Below, piece after piece: positions 16,750 through 25,800 of a DNA stretch of 45,499 nt. A program made the translations under genes and the position numbers. Positions within the stretch are counted from its first letter, which is position 1; the number at the start of each line of letters is the position of its first letter. The stretch is from an uncultured Sutterella sp. (GTDB lineage: Bacteria > Pseudomonadota > Gammaproteobacteria > Burkholderiales > Burkholderiaceae_F), in the NCBI GenBank assembly GCA_905202595.1, contig CAJKSP010000017.1:1-45499 (forward strand), read 5' to 3'. Below the pieces are notes generated by a model. It did no database searches, was not told where the DNA came from, and was given only the letters and a program-made list of their open reading frames with translations.

Positions 16750-16944
16750 TTTTGGTTAAGCTCTCGCCATAGACTGCCGGATTGAGGCGATTTTGACGCT
16801 CGCGCGGACGGCCGCAGCAGAGCCGAAGCGTTGCGCTTGCGCGTCAATGACGCCTCGCCGCTTCAAGCGCAATCCTCTCTCAGCTGCTCGGCGGCTTCCG
16901 CCGACGAGCGCTCTCAGCCCAACCCTCGTTTCAGGATCGGCACA

Positions 16945-17634
16945 TTGGAAAACCAGAACTACTACGCCAGCGCTCCCGTGGATGAGGATGCCCTCTTTCG
17001 GGAGATCCACCAGCACATCCTCCGCCAGGCCAAAGCCGGCGGCCGCATCGATACGGAAACGGAGCTTGCGCAGCGCTTCAACGTAACGCGCTACAAAGTT
17101 CGCAAGGCGCTTTCTGTGCTCTCTCAGATGGGCATCGTCGACCGCGCCCCCAAGCGCGGCATGACGGTGAATGCACTGGGTCCGAAAAACCTATCCAGTC
17201 AGATTCAAGTCCAGATGGACATTGCGAACTTTGACATTCGCGAGTTCATTGAAGCGCGCCTGCTGATTGAAGTGGACATCATTCCGCTTGCCATCCGCCG
17301 CATGACGCCTGCGCTGCTCGGCCGGCTTGAAGATGCCATCAACCGCATTGAGGCCAATGCCGCCGATACGAAGGAAGCGGACCGCTGGGACCGTGAATTC
17401 CATCTGCTTCTGCTTGAAGCCTGCGGGAACCGCGTGCTGCAGGTCTTCTCCGGAGCGCTCGTCACGTACTTCGAAAAGACGACCGATCAGCTCCCGCAGA
17501 ATGATCCGGACTTCTTCCTCGATACCGCCCGCAAGGAGCGCGAGCTGCTGACTGCCATCAAGCGCGGCGACGAAGTCCGCGCCAAGTCCCTTCTTTCAAG
17601 CCAGCTGCACGAGCAGATCGATTTGCTTCAGTAG
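16945..17634 (+). CDS. GntR-family (FadR/FCD-type) transcriptional regulator
   Basis: DNA-binding regulator of about 230 residues. The N-terminal winged helix-turn-helix (DALFREIHQHILRQ, ETELAQRFNVTRYKVRKAL, GIVDRAPKRGMTV) is followed by an all-helical FCD ligand domain. That domain carries IREFIEARLLIEVD, a WDREFHLLLLEACGN segment with likely metal-binding Asp/His, and ERELLTAIKRGD plus a C-terminal SQLHEQI. FCD regulators typically bind small carboxylates through a metal. The frame is open from 16831, but TTG at 16945 with AGGA 8 bases upstream gives a compact protein; the start remains uncertain. It lies downstream of the two-component pair with its own likely promoter and could add organic-acid control to the cluster, or be unrelated. 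Confidence 0.85.
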   Translation: MENQNYYASAPVDEDALFREIHQHILRQAKAGGRIDTETELAQRFNVTRYKVRKALSVLSQMGIVDRAPKRGMTVNALGPKNLSSQIQVQMDIANFDIREFIEARLLIEVDIIPLAIRRMTPALLGRLEDAINRIEANAADTKEADRWDREFHLLLLEACGNRVLQVFSGALVTYFEKTTDQLPQNDPDFFLDTARKERELLTAIKRGDEVRAKSLLSSQLHEQIDLLQ

Positions 17635-17639
17635 CCGCC

Positions 17640-17669
17640 AAGCGCCGCTTTCAAGCGGCGCTTCTTTTT
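17640..17669. terminator. Terminator between convergent gntR-type and def genes
   Basis: A 9-base-pair stem (AAGCGCCGC, 17640-17648; GCGGCGCTT, 17655-17663) with a 6-base loop is followed by CTTTTTA on the plus strand. It immediately follows the regulator stop. On the minus strand the 3' side lacks a long U run. Confidence 0.8.
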
Positions 17670-17681
17670 AGGCTCGGCGCC

Positions 17682-18212
17682 TCAGCCGCGTTCCTGCGGG
17701 AAAAGCGCTGAAATGAAGCCGAAGTGCTTCCAATCCCGAATGCGAGCCGGATAGAGAATGCCGTCAAGGTGGTCGAATTCGTGAAGGACCACCCGGGCGT
17801 GCCAGCCTTCAGCCGTCCGCTCAACGGGATGTCCGTCTACATCCCAGCCCTTGTAGCGAATCTTCTTCGGACGGGGCACGCGCCCCCGAAGTCCCGGCAG
17901 CGACAGACACCCCTCCCAGTCTTCCTCTTCCTTGGCGTCAAGCACTTCGATCGTCGGATTGACGAGCGCCGTCTGCGGCACCTCCAAAAAGGTAGCCGGA
18001 CGGCGAACCGTTCTCGGAAGCCCAAAGCAGATAAAGCGCCAGGGAACGCCGATCTGAGGCGCAGCAAGTCCAATGCCGCCCCGCTCGGCAAGCGTATCCC
18101 AGAGGTCGGCGGCCAGCGCGCGGAGCCGAGCGCCTCCAAATTCATGGCTCGGCACAGGCAGGGCCCGCTCGGCAAGCACGGACTCTCCCATCAGCATCAC
18201 TGTTTTCACCAT
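17682..18212 (-). CDS. def: Peptide deformylase
   Basis: Metalloenzyme that removes the formyl group from nascent N-terminal methionine. All three family motifs are present: GIGLAAPQ (46-53), EGCLS (100-104, metal ligand Cys102) and HEFDH (144-148, two His ligands and the catalytic Glu). At 176 residues it is normal length. The start is supported by a GGGGAGGCG ribosome binding site. It lies 27 bases downstream of the nucleoside phosphorylase gene and is probably cotranscribed. No fmt or dprA is adjacent, unlike the common def-fmt layout, so this may be a second, stand-alone def copy. Confidence 0.94.
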   Translation of the reverse strand: MVKTVMLMGESVLAERALPVPSHEFGGARLRALAADLWDTLAERGGIGLAAPQIGVPWRFICFGLPRTVRRPATFLEVPQTALVNPTIEVLDAKEEEDWEGCLSLPGLRGRVPRPKKIRYKGWDVDGHPVERTAEGWHARVVLHEFDHLDGILYPARIRDWKHFGFISALFPQERG

Positions 18213-18239
18213 GGCCGCTGCGCCTCCCCAATTCGACGG

Positions 18240-19004
18240 CTACTGCGCCTGAGACTTATGGGCTTCAAAGCCTTCCAGCGCTTCACGCACCACGGCCACG
18301 ACGTCAGCCACTGCGCGCTCGACTTCATCCTTGAGGCTCTCGAAATCGATCTTCTCGCTGGAGTCGCCGATGCCTGCCGCATGATTGACGGAAACGCAGA
18401 TGCCCGAGTAAGCCAGGCCGAGCTCGCGAGCAAGCGCACACTCCGGGTAGAGCGTCATGCCGATCATGTCGGCGCCTGCTCGGCGAAGCCGCTCCACTTC
18501 GGCCTTCGTCTCCAGGCGCGGTCCCTGCGTGCATGCATAGACGCCGTCCGGCTTAACGCGACGCCCGATGCGCTCGGCTGCGCGGACGAGCTCCGCGGAG
18601 AGCGGCCTGTCGAAGGGATAGGTGAAGTCGATGTGCTTCACGCCCGCTTCCGGAGAGTCGTAATAGGTCACCTCGCGCCCCCAGGTGCAGTCGAGCAGCT
18701 GATCAGGCACGGCAATGCCGCCCGGCCCCATGTCGCTTGAAATCCCGCCGACAGTGCCGACAGCGACGACGCCTTCGACATGGAGCCGCGACAGCGCCCA
18801 AAGATTTGCCCGCGAGGGAACGAGATGCGGCGCATACTCGTGCCTGCGGCCGTGACGCCGCAGAAAAGCGACCTGCGCGCGGCCGAGCCGGCCGATCACA
18901 ATGGGCGCCGACGTGCGGCCGTAGGGCGTTTCAATTTCAACTTCTTCGCGATCGGCAATCACATCGTCGCTCGTGAAGCCTGATCCGCCGATAAGGGCAT
19001 ACAT
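18240..19004 (-). CDS. Methylthioinosine/methylthioadenosine phosphorylase family enzyme
   Basis: Family-2 nucleoside phosphorylase of 254 residues, phosphorolysing 5'-methylthio-inosine or -adenosine (or a purine nucleoside) for purine and methylthioribose salvage. It shows IGGSGF at the N-terminus, a RRHGRRHEYAPH phosphate-binding segment, RANLWAL, GTVGGIS, TQGPRLETKAE and MIGMTLYPECALARE. The base-site region reads SVNHAAGIG, with Asn rather than the Asp seen in adenosine-specific enzymes, which favours an inosine-type (6-oxopurine) base. The start has AGGAGAAGGA upstream. It lies 42 bases after ligA and 27 before def, all on the minus strand. Confidence 0.87.
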   Translation of the reverse strand: MYALIGGSGFTSDDVIADREEVEIETPYGRTSAPIVIGRLGRAQVAFLRRHGRRHEYAPHLVPSRANLWALSRLHVEGVVAVGTVGGISSDMGPGGIAVPDQLLDCTWGREVTYYDSPEAGVKHIDFTYPFDRPLSAELVRAAERIGRRVKPDGVYACTQGPRLETKAEVERLRRAGADMIGMTLYPECALARELGLAYSGICVSVNHAAGIGDSSEKIDFESLKDEVERAVADVVAVVREALEGFEAHKSQAQ

Positions 19005-19046
19005 GAGTCCTTCTCCTTGCTGCTTGCGTGTCTGTCCGGCTGCCGC

Positions 19047-21305
19047 TCAGGCTTTGAGCATGTCGAGCAGCGCCGCCTCATCGATCACTTTGACGCCGAG
19101 CGCTTCCGCCTTCGCAAGCTTCGAGCCCGCATCGGCGCCTGCGAGCACATAGTCGGTCTTCTTGCTCACTGAGCTCGATACCTTGGCGCCTGCCGCAAGA
19201 AGCATGTCCTTGGCCTGATCGCGCGTGAGCGTCGGAAGCGTTCCCGTCAGCACGAAGGTGCGTCCCGCCACGGCGGAAGGCGCCGCCTGCGGCGCGGGCG
19301 CCGCAGCGGCCGGCCAATGCACGCCGGCAGCCACGAGCCCCCGAATCACCTCCAGATTGTGCGGCTCGCGGAAGAACGCATGCACGCTCTCTGCAATCAC
19401 GTCGCCCACGTCCTCGACCTCGAGGAGCGCCTCCGTTTCGGCTGCTTCCAGCCTGTCGAGCGTATGAAAGTGCTGCGCGAGCGAAAGCGCCGTCGCTTCG
19501 CCTACGTGCCGGCAGCCCAGCGCAAAGACAAAGCGGGCGAAAGTCGTCGACTTCGAGCGCTCGATGCTCTCGAGCAGATTGGCGGCCTGCTTCGGCCCCA
19601 TGCGCTTCTCGGGCTCCTGCGTCTGCGCAGTGGCATTCGTCGGCGCCGTCAGCGCTTCAGCTTTGAGCGTATAGAGATCCGCCGGCGTTTTCACGAGACC
19701 CTCGTCAACGAGCATCTCTGCAATCTTTTCGCCCAAGCCGTCAATGCCCATGGCTCTGCGGCTCGCAAAGTGGACGAGCGAAAGCTTCACCTGCGCGGGA
19801 CAGAAGAGTCCGCCCGTGCAGCGGCTGTCCTTTTCCTCTTCGTCGCGAATGACGGCGCTGCCGCAGACCGGACAGGCCTTAGGCATTTCAAAGGGCTTCG
19901 TCCCGGCCGGCCGCCGCTCGTGCAGCACGCGAAGCACTTCAGGAATCACATCGCCCGCGCGGCGCACGACCACCGTGTCGCCGACGCGAAGATCGAGTTC
20001 GGCAATGTGGTCTTCGTTATGAAGCGTTGCGTTCGATACGGTGACGCCGCCCACATAAACGGGCTTGAGGCGCGCCACCGGCGTGAGCTTCCCGGTGCGC
20101 CCGACCTGCACATCGATGCCTTCGACGACCGTGAGCTCCTCTTCAGGCGGATACTTGTGCGCGCAAGCCCAGCGGGGCTCGCGCGCAAGAAAGCCGAGCT
20201 CGCTTTCGAGCGCAAGGCTGTTCACCTTGTAGACGACGCCGTCAATCTCGAAGGGCAGGCTGCCGCGCTCGGCGAGTACGTCGCGGTGAAAAGCGGCCAG
20301 CGCTTCCGGGCCCGACACGACGCGCCGCATTTTCGCCACAGGAAAGCCGAGCGACTCGAAGCGGTCGAGCACGCCGCTCTGCGTCTCAGCGAAAGGCTCG
20401 GACACTTCGCCGAGGCAGTAGGCATAGAAGTGAAGCGGACGGCCCGCCGTCACCTTCGGATCGAGCTGACGCAGCGAGCCGGCGGCGGCATTTCGCGGAT
20501 TGGCGAAGGTCTTGGCGCCTTCCGCCGCCTGACGCCGGTTGAGCGCCTCAAAGTCGCTGCGGTGCATGATGCATTCCCCGCGCACTTCAAGCACTGCCGG
20601 CACATCCGCCGCCTCGATGCGAAGCGGAATCGTGCGGATCGTGCGCACATTCGCCGTCACGTCTTCGCCCGTCTCGCCGTCGCCTCGCGTCGACGCGGCC
20701 ACGAGCAGGCCGTTTTCATAGCGAAGGCTCAGCGCGAGGCCGTCGAATTTCAGCTCGCAGTCGTATTCCACCGGAGGATCCTCCGGCGCCAGGCCCAAAG
20801 CGCTCCGCACGCGCTCGTCAAAAGCGGCGGCGCCTGCATCGGAAAAATCCGTCTCCGTGTGGATCGAGAGCATCGGCACGGCGTGGCGCACCTTTCGGAA
20901 GCCGGCCTTGACCTCGCCGCCGACGCGCAGCGTGGGCGACGAAGGACTCTTGAGCGAAGGAAAGCGCGTTTCAAGCTCGACGAGCTCATTAAAGAGACGA
21001 TCGTACTCAGCGTCCGGCACGCTCGGCTCGTCAAGCACGTAGTACTCGTAGGCATAGCGCTCGACCAGCTTTTCGAGGTCGCGCATGCGCTTTTCCGCTT
21101 CGAGCGGCGACATCGGCGCGGCGCCCGCTCCGGCCCGCCCGAAAAATGCCGCTTCGCTTGCTGCGGCTTCGCCTGCCTGAGGGCCGTCGCCCTCGGAAGG
21201 AGCGCCGGCCGAAGGCTTGGCCGCCGAGGCGGCTGATGAGTCGGACGCCGGCGCTTCAGGCTCGTCGGCAAAAAGGTCCGAGAAAAGGTTGGCGTTGTCT
21301 TCCAT
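19047..21305 (-). CDS. ligA: NAD-dependent DNA ligase LigA
   Basis: Seals nicks during replication and repair using NAD. It carries the Ia domain (YEYYVLDEPSVPDAEYDRL), the adenylation lysine in KFDG (Lys186), the OB fold, a four-cysteine zinc finger (CPVCG ... C ... FCPAQ), helix-hairpin-helix repeats and a C-terminal BRCT domain (TFVLTGTLPTLTRDQAK). At 752 residues it exceeds the usual ~670 because of an N-terminal extension of about 65 residues rich in Ala, Ser, Glu and Gly, probably disordered. If the extension is a start artefact, Met66 (MSPLEAEKR) would give a standard protein, but neither start has a clear ribosome binding site. The zipA terminator upstream suggests its own promoter. 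Confidence 0.95.
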   Translation of the reverse strand: MEDNANLFSDLFADEPEAPASDSSAASAAKPSAGAPSEGDGPQAGEAAASEAAFFGRAGAGAAPMSPLEAEKRMRDLEKLVERYAYEYYVLDEPSVPDAEYDRLFNELVELETRFPSLKSPSSPTLRVGGEVKAGFRKVRHAVPMLSIHTETDFSDAGAAAFDERVRSALGLAPEDPPVEYDCELKFDGLALSLRYENGLLVAASTRGDGETGEDVTANVRTIRTIPLRIEAADVPAVLEVRGECIMHRSDFEALNRRQAAEGAKTFANPRNAAAGSLRQLDPKVTAGRPLHFYAYCLGEVSEPFAETQSGVLDRFESLGFPVAKMRRVVSGPEALAAFHRDVLAERGSLPFEIDGVVYKVNSLALESELGFLAREPRWACAHKYPPEEELTVVEGIDVQVGRTGKLTPVARLKPVYVGGVTVSNATLHNEDHIAELDLRVGDTVVVRRAGDVIPEVLRVLHERRPAGTKPFEMPKACPVCGSAVIRDEEEKDSRCTGGLFCPAQVKLSLVHFASRRAMGIDGLGEKIAEMLVDEGLVKTPADLYTLKAEALTAPTNATAQTQEPEKRMGPKQAANLLESIERSKSTTFARFVFALGCRHVGEATALSLAQHFHTLDRLEAAETEALLEVEDVGDVIAESVHAFFREPHNLEVIRGLVAAGVHWPAAAAPAPQAAPSAVAGRTFVLTGTLPTLTRDQAKDMLLAAGAKVSSSVSKKTDYVLAGADAGSKLAKAEALGVKVIDEAALLDMLKA

Positions 21306-21402
21306 AAGAGCGTGCGAATGTGGTGGCTAGGAACAGTCACGGAATGATATCCGCGCGGCGCCCAACGCGTTCTATTGATCCCGCAAGACTTCGCCGATAA
21401 GA

Positions 21403-21433
21403 CAAGGGGCCGCGAATCACTGTTCGCAGCCCC
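21403..21433 (-). terminator. Terminator of zipA
   Basis: Hairpin GGGGCTGCGAA / TTCGCGGCCCC (minus strand, one mismatch, 6-base loop) followed by TTGTCTT, about 45 bases past the zipA stop. A second small hairpin (AGCCAGG/CCTGGCT) precedes it. Confidence 0.6.
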
Positions 21434-21475
21434 TAGCCAGGATGCCTGGCTTTGCGCAAAGCAAGCGCTTCGGCC

Positions 21476-22681
21476 TCAGGCGCCTCTTGCGAAGAGAAGC
21501 TTCGCGCGTTCAGAGCCTGCGCCGACGCCGTTCTTGGCCATGAGCGCATCGTGCGCCGCAACCTGCTCTTCGATCAGAAGCGCACCGCCGGCATCGATCG
21601 GCTCGCGCGAGCAGTCGGACCAGGCCGCATGCAGTTCGCAGGCGAGATGATTGGCCAGACGGAAGAAGAGCTGCAGGTCGCCGCGGGAGAGGCTCGCGAG
21701 CGGCACATCATAGGAAAGCGTCAAATTCTTCGTGCCTTCCGGACCGAAAGCGAGCGAAATGATCGGATCGTGATCGCCTTCGCATGCGCGCAGCTCCCAG
21801 CAGCCAGAGGCCGCCCGGAAGCCCGACGCGCGGGCGATGCCGTCGACAAGCGCCACCGTGAAGGGCGTCTCAGGATCCGTCGGCTCGATCAGAACGTCGA
21901 CCTGACTGTCGTAGTAGGTGATGAAATCGCGAAGCGACTTCGAGCGCTGCACGGCATCCTGAGGCTCGAGCTCTCGGCGGACTTCCACGTCATTTTGGGC
22001 AGCGGACTGCTCGAGCACCTGATAGAAGGCCGAGGCCCGCACCTCGTCAAGAGCGGTCGTGCGGTTCGCCAGCGCAAGCGCCGCCACTACATGCGTCGCG
22101 TTGGCCGGCAGCTCGTCAGCCTGATAGTAGAGGCCGTCCTTGGCGCTCTTGGCCCAAATGCGCACGCGAAGCGGCAGTGCGAGACGCTTCACTTCGACGG
22201 CTAGGCTCTGAATGCCGCCGACGGAGAAGTGCTTGCCTTCCTTGGGCGAAATGTCAAGCACCCATTCGATCTGCGCATCGACTGGCGGATAGGAGCGGCG
22301 GTCTTCCAGACGATCCGCTTCCGGCGCCTGCCGCGCCGAATCGCTCGACGAGCGCCGCTCGGCCTCGGCTTCGGCCTGTGCCTTGCGTTCATTTTCTTCG
22401 CGCTCGAGCTCGTCGTAGATCGGCGGCTCTTCCGAGGGCATGAATGAAGGCTTGGCGCCGGCAGCCGCCTTTGCAGACTTGGCACCCTTCTGAGCATCGG
22501 CCTTGAGCTCGGGCTCGACGCGGGGGTCCTCGGCGCGCTCCGAATCAAGCACATCGCGCGTCGGACGCGGCAGCGGACTGCGCGGCCGAGCCGCGATTTC
22601 CTGACGCTTGCTGCGCCAATAGATGACGGCAATCACCACAACGACGGCGATGACGCCCACAATGATGGTCTCGTACTGCAT
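21476..22681 (-). CDS. zipA: Cell division protein ZipA-like
   Basis: Predicted inner-membrane FtsZ-tethering protein. A single N-terminal transmembrane helix (IIVGVIAVVVVIAVIYW, residues about 6-22) is followed by a basic/acidic low-complexity linker (about 25-140). The C-terminal domain (about 150-400) shows the ZipA FtsZ-binding fold style (SVGGIQSLAVEVKRL, DGLYYQADELPANATHV, LASLSRGDLQLFFRLANHLA). The order smc-zipA-ligA supports the assignment. The ATG at 22681 puts the membrane helix at the N-terminus as in ZipA; an in-frame TTG at 22714 adds 11 residues. Sequence identity to E. coli ZipA is low by eye, so context carries part of the call. Confidence 0.82.
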   Translation of the reverse strand: MQYETIIVGVIAVVVVIAVIYWRSKRQEIAARPRSPLPRPTRDVLDSERAEDPRVEPELKADAQKGAKSAKAAAGAKPSFMPSEEPPIYDELEREENERKAQAEAEAERRSSSDSARQAPEADRLEDRRSYPPVDAQIEWVLDISPKEGKHFSVGGIQSLAVEVKRLALPLRVRIWAKSAKDGLYYQADELPANATHVVAALALANRTTALDEVRASAFYQVLEQSAAQNDVEVRRELEPQDAVQRSKSLRDFITYYDSQVDVLIEPTDPETPFTVALVDGIARASGFRAASGCWELRACEGDHDPIISLAFGPEGTKNLTLSYDVPLASLSRGDLQLFFRLANHLACELHAAWSDCSREPIDAGGALLIEEQVAAHDALMAKNGVGAGSERAKLLFARGA

Positions 22682-22829
22682 GAAAAGGAGTCGGTTCGAG
22701 AAAACAGAAATCAAAAAGCAAGCGGCGCAGAACCTGCTGCCGCACCCAGGCAGAGCGCGCCCTGCCCGAGCTTCCCGATTTTACGCGCAGGTCGCCGGAT
22801 GGGCCCACATCTTCTTCTCGATGATGCGG

Positions 22830-25800
22830 CTAGGCTGTCCGCTCCGTGCCCGCGTACTTCATCGCCTCCTCGATGTCAACGCTCACTACCCGGGAGACGC
22901 CCGGCTCGCGCATCGTCACGCCGATGAGCGCCGCCGCAAACTCCATCGTCACGCGGTGATGCGTGATGATGAGAAACTGCGTCGCCTCCGACATCTTGAG
23001 GCAGAGTGAAGCGAGGCGCGCCTGGTTGGCCTCGTCAAGCGGCGCATCCACTTCATCGAGCAGGCAGAAGGGCGCCGGATTGAGGCGGAACATGGCAAAC
23101 ACGAGCGCCGTTGCCGTGAGGGCCTGCTCGCCGCCCGAAAGAAGCTTCACGCTTGCGTTGCGCTTGCCGGGCGGCTGCGCGATGACTTCAACGCCGGCAT
23201 CGAGAATTTCGTCCCCGCTCATAACGAGCTCAGCGCGGCCGCCGCCGAAGAGCCCCTTGAAGGTATCGTCGAAGTTCGCATTGATCTGCCGGAACGTTTC
23301 GCGCATTCTCGAGCGCGTCTCGGCATCAATTTTGCGAATGGCCGCTTCAAGCGTCTCCTTGGCCTTCTCGAGGTCGGCAATCTGAGCCGCCGTGGCAGCC
23401 ATGGCTCTCTCGGCCGCTTCAAGGTGCGCCAGCGCCGCATGATTGACCGGACCGAGCGCAGCAATTTCATTCATGAGGCGGGTCACTTCAGCGCGGACGG
23501 CGCCCGCTTTCGCCCCCCGCGCCTGGGCGAGAACCGCCATTGCCGTCCAGTCCGCCCCGAGCTCATCCATGCGCGAGGCAAACTGCGCAAGAAGGCCCGC
23601 CTTCTGCTCGGCCTGCACGCGCAGCTCTCCCAACCGTTCGGCAAGCGGCACCATCTGAGACTGCAGCTCGCGCGAAATCCGCGCATTCGCCTCTGCTTCG
23701 CGCTTGGCCGCTTCCAGCTTCTCGGCCGCAGCAGCCGCTGCCTTTCCGAGCGCCTCCACTTCCCGAAGGCGCTCCGCCGTTTCGCGCTCCGCCTCCTCAT
23801 CCGAACCGGCCGCAAGCGCTTCACGCGCTTCGCGCTCCCGCTCGGCTTCGCGCTCGATGTCGGCAAGAAGCTCCTCAGCGCGTTTGGCAAAGGCAGCCGC
23901 CTGCTCGCGGCGCTGCTTCAGCTCAAGCCGCTTCATCTGCGCCGCATGGAGCGCCGTCATCTGTTCGCGGCGAACGGTCATGAGGCGATTCTCGGCGCGC
24001 TCAGCGGCCGCCGAGGCCGATCCTGCGGCGGCTTCCGCCGCCTCGACGGCGTCGCCGCAGCGATCCGCTTCATCAAGAAGCCCCGCCACCTCTTCGCGCT
24101 TGGCCGCCAGTTCGCGGCGAAGCTCTTCAGCGGAGAGCCGCCGGTCGGCTTCGCGCCGAGTCCAGGCATCGGCCTCGGCCTGAGCCTCGCGGCGCGCAAT
24201 TTCCGCAGCACTCGAGCGCCTCACCGCCTCTTCGCGTGCGCGGCGCCGGCCTTCTGCTTCGGAGCGCGCAGATGCCTCGCGCTCGACCGCCCGGCGGCGC
24301 TCGTCGTCTTCAGCCGCCACCTGATTCTCGAGCGCTTCCGCCTCGCTCTCAAGCCGCCGAATGTCCTGCCGGCGGCTGAAGCTGGCGAGCTCCGGATCAT
24401 CCTGCGCCCAGAAGGCGACTGATGCGCGGGATACCGCATCGCCTTCCTTCGTCACCAGAAGCGCTCCGTCAGGCAGCGCGCTTCGCATGGCCATCGCCTC
24501 AGCAAGGCTCTCCGCTGTGCCGACAAGCGCCAGCCATGCAGCGAGCGCATCCGCCGCTGCGGGGCTCTTGGCCTCAATGTGAGAGAGCAGGAGAGGCACT
24601 TCGCGCCCGTCAGCAAGCCGAAGCGACTGAGGACGGGAAGCCGCAGGCGCTCTGCCGCCTTCTATGCCTGCTGCGGGCGCAGCAAAGGCAACGCGTCCGG
24701 GCGGCCGAGGCTTGGCCAGCGCGGCCGCAGTCCGCAGGTCCCGAAGAAGGTAGGCGCGCGTGCGGCGCTCGAGCACCGCCTCCAGCGCCGGCGTCCATTC
24801 GGGGCTGCATGTCATTTCGTCAGCGAGCTCCGGCAGCCCCTCGACGCCCGAATCCTCGGCCCAGCGCCTGAAGGCATCCGAGCCCAGCGCTGCCTCCTCA
24901 ACGCCGCGCAGGGCATCGAGACGGGCTGTTTTTTCCTTCAGAGCCGAAAGGTCCGCAAAATACGCCGCATTCGCCGCCTCAAGCGCCTCCCGCGCCTCCT
25001 CGGCTGCCGCATCGGCTTCTTCCGAAGCGGCGGCCGCCTCTTCGCTCGCCGCTGCGGCTTCTTCAGCTGCCGCCTTGGCCTCCTCCAGCGCTTCCGGACG
25101 GGGACGCTCGGCGCTCCGCTCTTCTTCATCAAAGCGGGCCGCCCGCGCTTCAAGCTCCTTCACGCGGGCGCTTTCGCGCGTCACAGCAGCTTCGGCCACC
25201 TGCAAGGCCGTGCGCGCCTTCACGAGCTTTTCGCTCGCCTGAGCCAGCGCGGCCTGCGCGGCCTCAGACGATTCCTCTGCCGCAGCAAGCGTTTCTTCGC
25301 GAGCGGCATTTTCTTCGTCAGCCTCGTCAATCGACGCTTCCAGCACTTCGAGAGCAGCAGCGGCCTCTTCGGCCGATGCCGCAGCCGCTTCGCGCTGCTC
25401 TCGCTTGACCTTGAGGGTCGAGAGCGCTTCCGCGAGTGCGCGCTCGGCGCTGCGGCGCGCCTCAACGACGCGCTTGGCCTCGCCCTCCAGGCGCGCAAGC
25501 GCCTTTTCCGCTTCGCGCTCCTGATTGCGCGCGTTCTCATGCGCCGCATCTGCCGAGCGCACTGCCGCTTCGAGCGGTTCTCGAGCAGCGGCGGCCTCTT
25601 CGAGCGCTGCCTTCTTTTCAAGCGTCTCCGCTTCGATCCGGGCAGCTTCGGCGCGAAGGCTGTCGACCTCCTTTTTGGCCTCTTCGTGCTGCAGGAAATA
25701 CCAGAGCGACTCCGACTGCTCCTTCTGCACCGTAAGCGCCTTCCAGCGCGCCGCCGTTTCCGCTTCAGCGCGCAGCCGCTCCGTCTCCTCGGCCTTGACG

